Shown: positions 13,260 to 17,006 of the stretch, piece by piece
Numbering within the stretch: position 1 is the stretch's first letter
How the letters are laid out: every line of letters starts with the position of its first letter
Assembly (NCBI GenBank): GCA_023399155.1
Contig: JAEWQP010000039.1
Location: 1-17,006 of the forward strand
Direction: 5' to 3'
Source of the DNA: Verrucomicrobiota bacterium
GTDB lineage: Bacteria; Verrucomicrobiota; Verrucomicrobiia; Opitutales; Opitutaceae
Length of the DNA: 17,006 nucleotides
The notes under the pieces: generated by a model
Told to the model about the DNA's origin: nothing
What the model saw: the letters and a program-made list of their open reading frames with translations, nothing else
The model's database searches: none
Position numbers and translations under genes: made by a program

Positions 13260-16200
13260 ATGACGGGCGTGCACGTGGAGGAGCGGTTTGAGGCCGCGAT
13301 CGAGGCGTCGATGCTAGCCGCCGGGTGGCTCAAGGGTTCCACGCACGACTACCGCGCCGAGCTCGGGCTCGACGTCGAGCAGCTCTTCGCGTTCATCCAC
13401 GCCACCCAGGCCAAGCCTTGGGCGCGCGTGCTCGGCTACTACGGCGCCGACGAGATCGCCGCGCGCACCGCGTTCGCCAAGAACCTCGCCGCCGCCATCG
13501 ACCAGCGGGGCCCGCTCGACGTCCTGCGGCACGGCCTGAAGGACCACGGCGTTCAGATCGCGCTCGCGTTCTTTGCACCCGCGTCGATGCTGTCGGTCGA
13601 CCTGGTCGCCCTTCATGCAGCCAATCGGCTGAGCGTCACCCGGCAGCTCCGCTACTCCGCCACGACCGCCGACGAACTAGACCTCACTCTCTTCGTCAAT
13701 GGCATCCCAACTGCCACCGCGGAGCTCAAGAACCCCCTGACAGGCCAGGACGTCGAGCACGCCAAGCGCCAGTACCGCGAGGATCGGTCCCCGCGCGAGC
13801 TGCTGTTCGCCCGTCGGGCGCTCGTGCACTTCGCCGTCGACCCCGACCTGGTCTTCCTCACCACGCGCCTGGCCGGCAAGGCCACCCGCTTCCTGCCGTT
13901 CAACCAAGGCACCGGCGGACCGGGGAACGAGGGCGGGGCCGGGAACCCGCCGTCGGGCACCGGCTACCGCACCGCGTACCTGTGGGAGCGGGTGTGGGAG
14001 CCGGCGGCGTGGTTGGACCTCCTGCGCCGGTTCCTGCACGTGGAGGATCCGCCGGCGCCCGGCAAGGGCAAGCCGGTCGGCAAGAAGCCCTGGCACGCTC
14101 GGACGCTGATCTTCCCGCGTCTGCACCAGTGGGACGCCGTCCTCGCCCTTGCCGCGCACGCCGCTGAGAACGGCGCGGGGCATAACTACCTGGTGCAGCA
14201 CTCGGCCGGGTCGGGCAAGTCGAACACCATCGCCTGGCTCGCGCACCGGCTCTCGTCGCTGCACCACGCCGCGAACACCAAGGTGTTCCACAAGGTCATC
14301 GTCATCACCGACCGCGTCGTGCTGGACCGGCAGCTGCAGGACACGATCTTCCAGTTCGACCACGTCACTGGCGTCGTGCAGAAGATCGACAAGACCTCCG
14401 CCCAGCTCGGCGAGGCACTGTCGGGTGAGACCGCGCAGGTCATCATCACGACCCTGCAGAAGTTCCCGTACGTACTGGAGTCGGTGGGCAAGCTCGCAGG
14501 GACACGGTTCGCGGTCATCGTCGACGAGGCGCACTCCTCCCAGACCGGGGAGACCGCTAAGGCCCTCAAGCAGGTGCTCGGCGAGGGAGCCGACGCCGCC
14601 GTGACCGCCGACGGCGACGCGCTCCTGGTCGCGGCCGAGGTCGCCGACCGGATCGCCGAGGCGGCCGAGGACGCGTCCGATCCGCTGGTGTCCTCCGCGG
14701 TGGCGCGGGGCCGGCACGCGAATCTGTCGTTCTTCGCGTTCACCGCAACGCCGAAGGCGAAGACGCTCGAGCTGTTCGGTGATCTCGGTGCCGACGGCAA
14801 GTACCGGCCGTTCCACGTGTACTCGATGCGGCAGGCGATCGAGGAGGGGTTCATCCTCGACGTGCTGCGCAACTACGTGACCTACGCGACCTACTACCGG
14901 CTCACTCGCACCCACCCGAGCGGGGCGACGTCGTCGGCCGATGCCTCCGACCGCGACGTCGACAAGCGCAAGGCCGCTGCCGAGCTCGCCCGGTTCGCGT
15001 CCCTGCACCCGTCGAACATGGCACAGCGTGCCGAGATCATCGTCGAGCACTTCCGCGCCCACACCGCCGGGCGCCTGGGCGGGCGCGCCAAGGCGATGGT
15101 CGTCACCCGTTCGCGGCTGCACGCTGTGCGCACCCACCGGGCCATCCAGGAGTACATCGCCGCCAAGGGCTACCGCGGCCTGCACACGCTCGTCGCGTTC
15201 TCCGGCACCGTCGACGACGACGGCGTCGCCTACACCGAACCGATGGTCAACGGCTTCAGCGAGGCCGCCCTGCCCGAGCGCTTCGCCTACACAGCGGCCG
15301 ACGACCCCGGCGCTGGCACGGTCGAGGCCCAGCAAGACCGTGAGTATCACGTCCTCGTGGTGGCCGAGAAGTACCAGACCGGCTTCGACCAGAAGCGGCT
15401 CACGACGATGTACGTGGACAAGAAGCTCGACGGTGTCAAGGCCGTGCAGACGCTCTCGCGTCTCAACCGGATCTACCCCCCGCTCAAGTCTCAGGACGAC
15501 GTCTTCGTTCTCGACTTCGCTAACGAGGCCGACGACATCGCCGCGGCCTTCCGCCCCTTCTACGAGACGACGATCGCTGAGCCCACCGACCCGAACCTGC
15601 TCTACGCCTCCCAGACGGAGGTCATGAGCTACGGGCTGCTGGTTGAGTCCGAGATGGATGCCTTCACTGAGGCGTTCCTGTCCGCCGGCGCGGACCTCGT
15701 CACCCACGCGAAGCTCTACCGGTTCACCGACCCCGCCCGCGACCGGTACGTCGACCTGCTCGCCGAGGACCGCGCCCAGGCTGAGGAGTTCCGCTCCGCG
15801 CTGCGCAACTACACCCGCGCGTACGCCTTCCTCGCCCAGGTCATCCCCTTCCACGACGCCGACCTCGAGCGGCTGCACCTGTACGGCAAGGCCCTGCTCC
15901 AGCGCCTCCCGCGCAGCCACGACGCCGGCGTCGACATCGGCACCGTGGACCTCTCACACCTGCGTATCGTCAAGAGCGGTGCCGCCGACGTCTCGCTCGG
16001 AACGGGCGACGGAGAGCAGGTTCTCCCGGGGTTCACCGGCGGGGGGCGCGGCGTCCAGAACCCACCCGAGCTCGCACCCCTGGACCAGATCATCGCCGCC
16101 ATCAACGAGCGCCTCGGGGGCAACCTCACCGACGCCGACAAGGTCTGGGTCCAGCAGGCCTTCGAGTACGCCGCCGAGCAACCCCACATCCGCCAGGCCG

Positions 16201-16394
16201 CAAAGGCCAACACCGAGGAGAACTTCGGCTACGTCTTCGACAAGGACTTCGAAGGCATGGTTCTCGACCGCCACGACGCCAACGCCGACCTCATCGCCCG
16301 CGTCTTCAAGGACCGCGAGACCACCGAGTTCTTCACGTCGATGGCGCGAAGGTTCGTCTACGAGTTGGCCCGCGCAGCCTCGAGTGCATCGTGA
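13260..16394 (+). CDS. hsdR: Type I restriction-modification system, restriction/translocase subunit HsdR
   Basis: This 1044-residue motor and nuclease subunit cuts unmethylated DNA after ATP-driven translocation. The N-terminal PD-(D/E)xK nuclease is visible as Asp141 (ELDLTLFVNG) and Glu155-Leu-Lys157 (TAELKNPLTG). The SF2 helicase motor follows with Walker A HSAGSGKS (314-321), DEAH box VDEAHSSQTG (421-430), motif III FTATPKA (494-500), YQTGFD (705-710) and motif VI AVQTLSRLNR (728-737). The rest is a helical C-terminal region that would contact HsdM. GGAGAGG lies six bases before the ATG. Length and motifs are complete, so the enzyme should be active. Its stop overlaps the next ORF as GTGA. 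Confidence 0.96.
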   Translation: MTGVHVEERFEAAIEASMLAAGWLKGSTHDYRAELGLDVEQLFAFIHATQAKPWARVLGYYGADEIAARTAFAKNLAAAIDQRGPLDVLRHGLKDHGVQIALAFFAPASMLSVDLVALHAANRLSVTRQLRYSATTADELDLTLFVNGIPTATAELKNPLTGQDVEHAKRQYREDRSPRELLFARRALVHFAVDPDLVFLTTRLAGKATRFLPFNQGTGGPGNEGGAGNPPSGTGYRTAYLWERVWEPAAWLDLLRRFLHVEDPPAPGKGKPVGKKPWHARTLIFPRLHQWDAVLALAAHAAENGAGHNYLVQHSAGSGKSNTIAWLAHRLSSLHHAANTKVFHKVIVITDRVVLDRQLQDTIFQFDHVTGVVQKIDKTSAQLGEALSGETAQVIITTLQKFPYVLESVGKLAGTRFAVIVDEAHSSQTGETAKALKQVLGEGADAAVTADGDALLVAAEVADRIAEAAEDASDPLVSSAVARGRHANLSFFAFTATPKAKTLELFGDLGADGKYRPFHVYSMRQAIEEGFILDVLRNYVTYATYYRLTRTHPSGATSSADASDRDVDKRKAAAELARFASLHPSNMAQRAEIIVEHFRAHTAGRLGGRAKAMVVTRSRLHAVRTHRAIQEYIAAKGYRGLHTLVAFSGTVDDDGVAYTEPMVNGFSEAALPERFAYTAADDPGAGTVEAQQDREYHVLVVAEKYQTGFDQKRLTTMYVDKKLDGVKAVQTLSRLNRIYPPLKSQDDVFVLDFANEADDIAAAFRPFYETTIAEPTDPNLLYASQTEVMSYGLLVESEMDAFTEAFLSAGADLVTHAKLYRFTDPARDRYVDLLAEDRAQAEEFRSALRNYTRAYAFLAQVIPFHDADLERLHLYGKALLQRLPRSHDAGVDIGTVDLSHLRIVKSGAADVSLGTGDGEQVLPGFTGGGRGVQNPPELAPLDQIIAAINERLGGNLTDADKVWVQQAFEYAAEQPHIRQAAKANTEENFGYVFDKDFEGMVLDRHDANADLIARVFKDRETTEFFTSMARRFVYELARAASSAS

Positions 16395-16789
16395 GTCCGC
16401 TCTCGTTGCCGGCCACGGCTCCGGATGCTGCCACGACGTTTCTTCGCGAGCGGACGTGGTCAACGCTCGTCGACCAGGACCTGAACGTTGCTCCAGGACC
16501 CGACGGCACTGCAAGCGTCGCCTTCCTAGCGCCCTGGCCCGACGCCGGTCACGTCGCCCAGGCACTCACCACGCTCGACCGGGAGGTACGTCGAGCGGCG
16601 ACCGCCTGGATGGAAGTCGAGGCGTCGGACGGCGCGAGGATGCCTGACCTGCTCGCGCTTGCCAATGAGGCGGCCCTTCTCGAGAGCCGCCCCGAGGACC
16701 ACATACGCGACGCGTACAAGACCGCACTGGAAGCGCATCCTGAGCCACGTCACGGCGTTGGTTCACGGGTCTGCTGCACGGATAGGTGA
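16391..16789 (+). CDS. Small ORF coupled to hsdR, probably truncated by an insertion sequence
   Basis: The GTG at 16391 overlaps the hsdR stop (GTGA), and the frame runs 132 residues. The body (FLRERTWSTLVDQDLNV, then AQALTTLDREVRRAATAWME and ALANEAALLESRPEDHIRDA) has natural helical composition and codon use. I recognise no family. The tail after EAHPEPRHG turns into GVGSRVCCTDR and stops about ten bases before the transposase stop codon. The last residues are therefore probably encoded by the end of the IS, and the native C-terminus has been lost. Its position suggests an accessory or regulatory partner of HsdR, now perhaps non-functional. Confidence 0.55.
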   Translation: MSPLSLPATAPDAATTFLRERTWSTLVDQDLNVAPGPDGTASVAFLAPWPDAGHVAQALTTLDREVRRAATAWMEVEASDGARMPDLLALANEAALLESRPEDHIRDAYKTALEAHPEPRHGVGSRVCCTDR

Positions 16790-17006
16790 CAGCGGCTAGT
16801 CACGCGGCCTGGGCGGCCGGTGCGGTCATGATGATCTCGTACTCGATGGGGGTCAACCGGCCCAGGCGGTCCTGCCGGTGCCGGCGGTGGTAGGTGCGCT
16901 CGATCCAGGTGACGATCGCAATGCGGAGTTCCTCGCGCGTGGTCCAGGAGCGGCGGTCCAGGACGTTCTTCTGCAACAGCGAGAAGAAGCTCTCCATGGC
17001 GGCGTT
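16760..17006 (-). mobile_element. End of an IS3-family insertion sequence (partial)
   Basis: The right side of the window holds the 3' end of an IS3-type transposase and the adjacent terminal DNA. The exact outer border is not visible: the opposite end is outside the window, so inverted repeats and target duplication cannot be compared. I place the border approximately at 16760-16790, where the coding character of the upstream ORF fades. Confidence 0.5.
16800..17006 (-). CDS. IS3-family transposase (OrfB, DDE integrase core), C-terminal part
   Basis: The last 68 residues of a transposase enter from the right edge; the frame is open beyond it, so the methionine in NAAMESFFSLL is internal. The Glu of MESFF is the third residue of the DDE catalytic triad, as in the DNAxxESFF motif of IS3 OrfB proteins. 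TWIERTYHRRHRQDRLGRLT followed by PIEYE is the standard C-terminal signature, and the stop is at 16802-16800. Whether the element is intact cannot be judged here. Confidence 0.9.
   Translation of the reverse strand, partial: NAAMESFFSLLQKNVLDRRSWTTREELRIAIVTWIERTYHRRHRQDRLGRLTPIEYEIIMTAPAAQAA

Noticed and set aside
13677..15920. 747-codon open frame antisense to hsdR
   Set aside because: It lies wholly opposite a gene with all HsdR motifs; its low-complexity Val/Gly/Arg composition reflects the codon bias of the real strand.
1..17006. CRISPR array, tRNA/rRNA genes or a tRNA attachment site
   Set aside because: I saw no regularly spaced repeats, no tRNA cloverleaf with a CCA end and no rRNA-like stretch; this was by eye, so a small or odd RNA could be missed.

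Overview
The window is very GC-rich DNA with strong G/C third-position bias, GTG starts, and several genes that begin a few bases after a TANNNT -10 box with no ribosome binding site (leaderless). The FtsX-like permease start, the ArsR/AHSA1 pair and the glyoxalase-like protein all suit a high-GC actinobacterium. Cellulomonas and its relatives are my best guess, but this rests on style rather than a marker gene.

Region 1 (1-3899) looks like ordinary chromosome. It holds the start of a membrane protein, a GAPDH gene divergent from a TetR repressor across two palindromic operators, an ArsR repressor coupled to an AHSA1/SRPBCC protein, and a two-domain VOC (glyoxalase-like) protein. Around 3906-4044 a convincing leaderless promoter leads into a reading frame that stops after 41 codons. 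This may mark the left edge of inserted DNA.

Region 2 (4135-8353, minus strand) is the most unusual part. Three overlapping genes form one operon. The first encodes a 912-residue protein that joins an HsdM-like adenine methyltransferase domain, whose catalytic motif IV reads QPPW instead of NPPF, to an AAA/OLD-like ATPase ending in a DUF3696-type tail. The second encodes a 351-residue protein with a phospholipase-D/MIT_C-like C-terminal half. The third encodes a 142-residue protein matching only the C-terminal end of the TIGR04141/DUF6119 family. Methyltransferase, ATPase and possible effector in one coupled operon next to a restriction locus suggest an undescribed anti-phage system; the function is inference.

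Region 3 (8570-16789, plus strand) starts with a small stand-alone metalloprotease-like protein with a HEAAH motif. A type I restriction-modification locus follows: hsdM, overlapping hsdS, a small winged-helix-like gene, hsdR, and an overlapping small ORF that appears cut short. At 16800 to the right edge lies the end of an IS3-family transposase on the minus strand.

Together, 4.1-17 kb reads as a defence island bounded on the right by an insertion sequence. HsdR/M/S should form a complete restriction and modification complex. The methyltransferase-ATPase operon and the protease would be independent or accessory modules. No tRNA, rRNA or CRISPR array was seen, and no gap between genes exceeds 300 bases.
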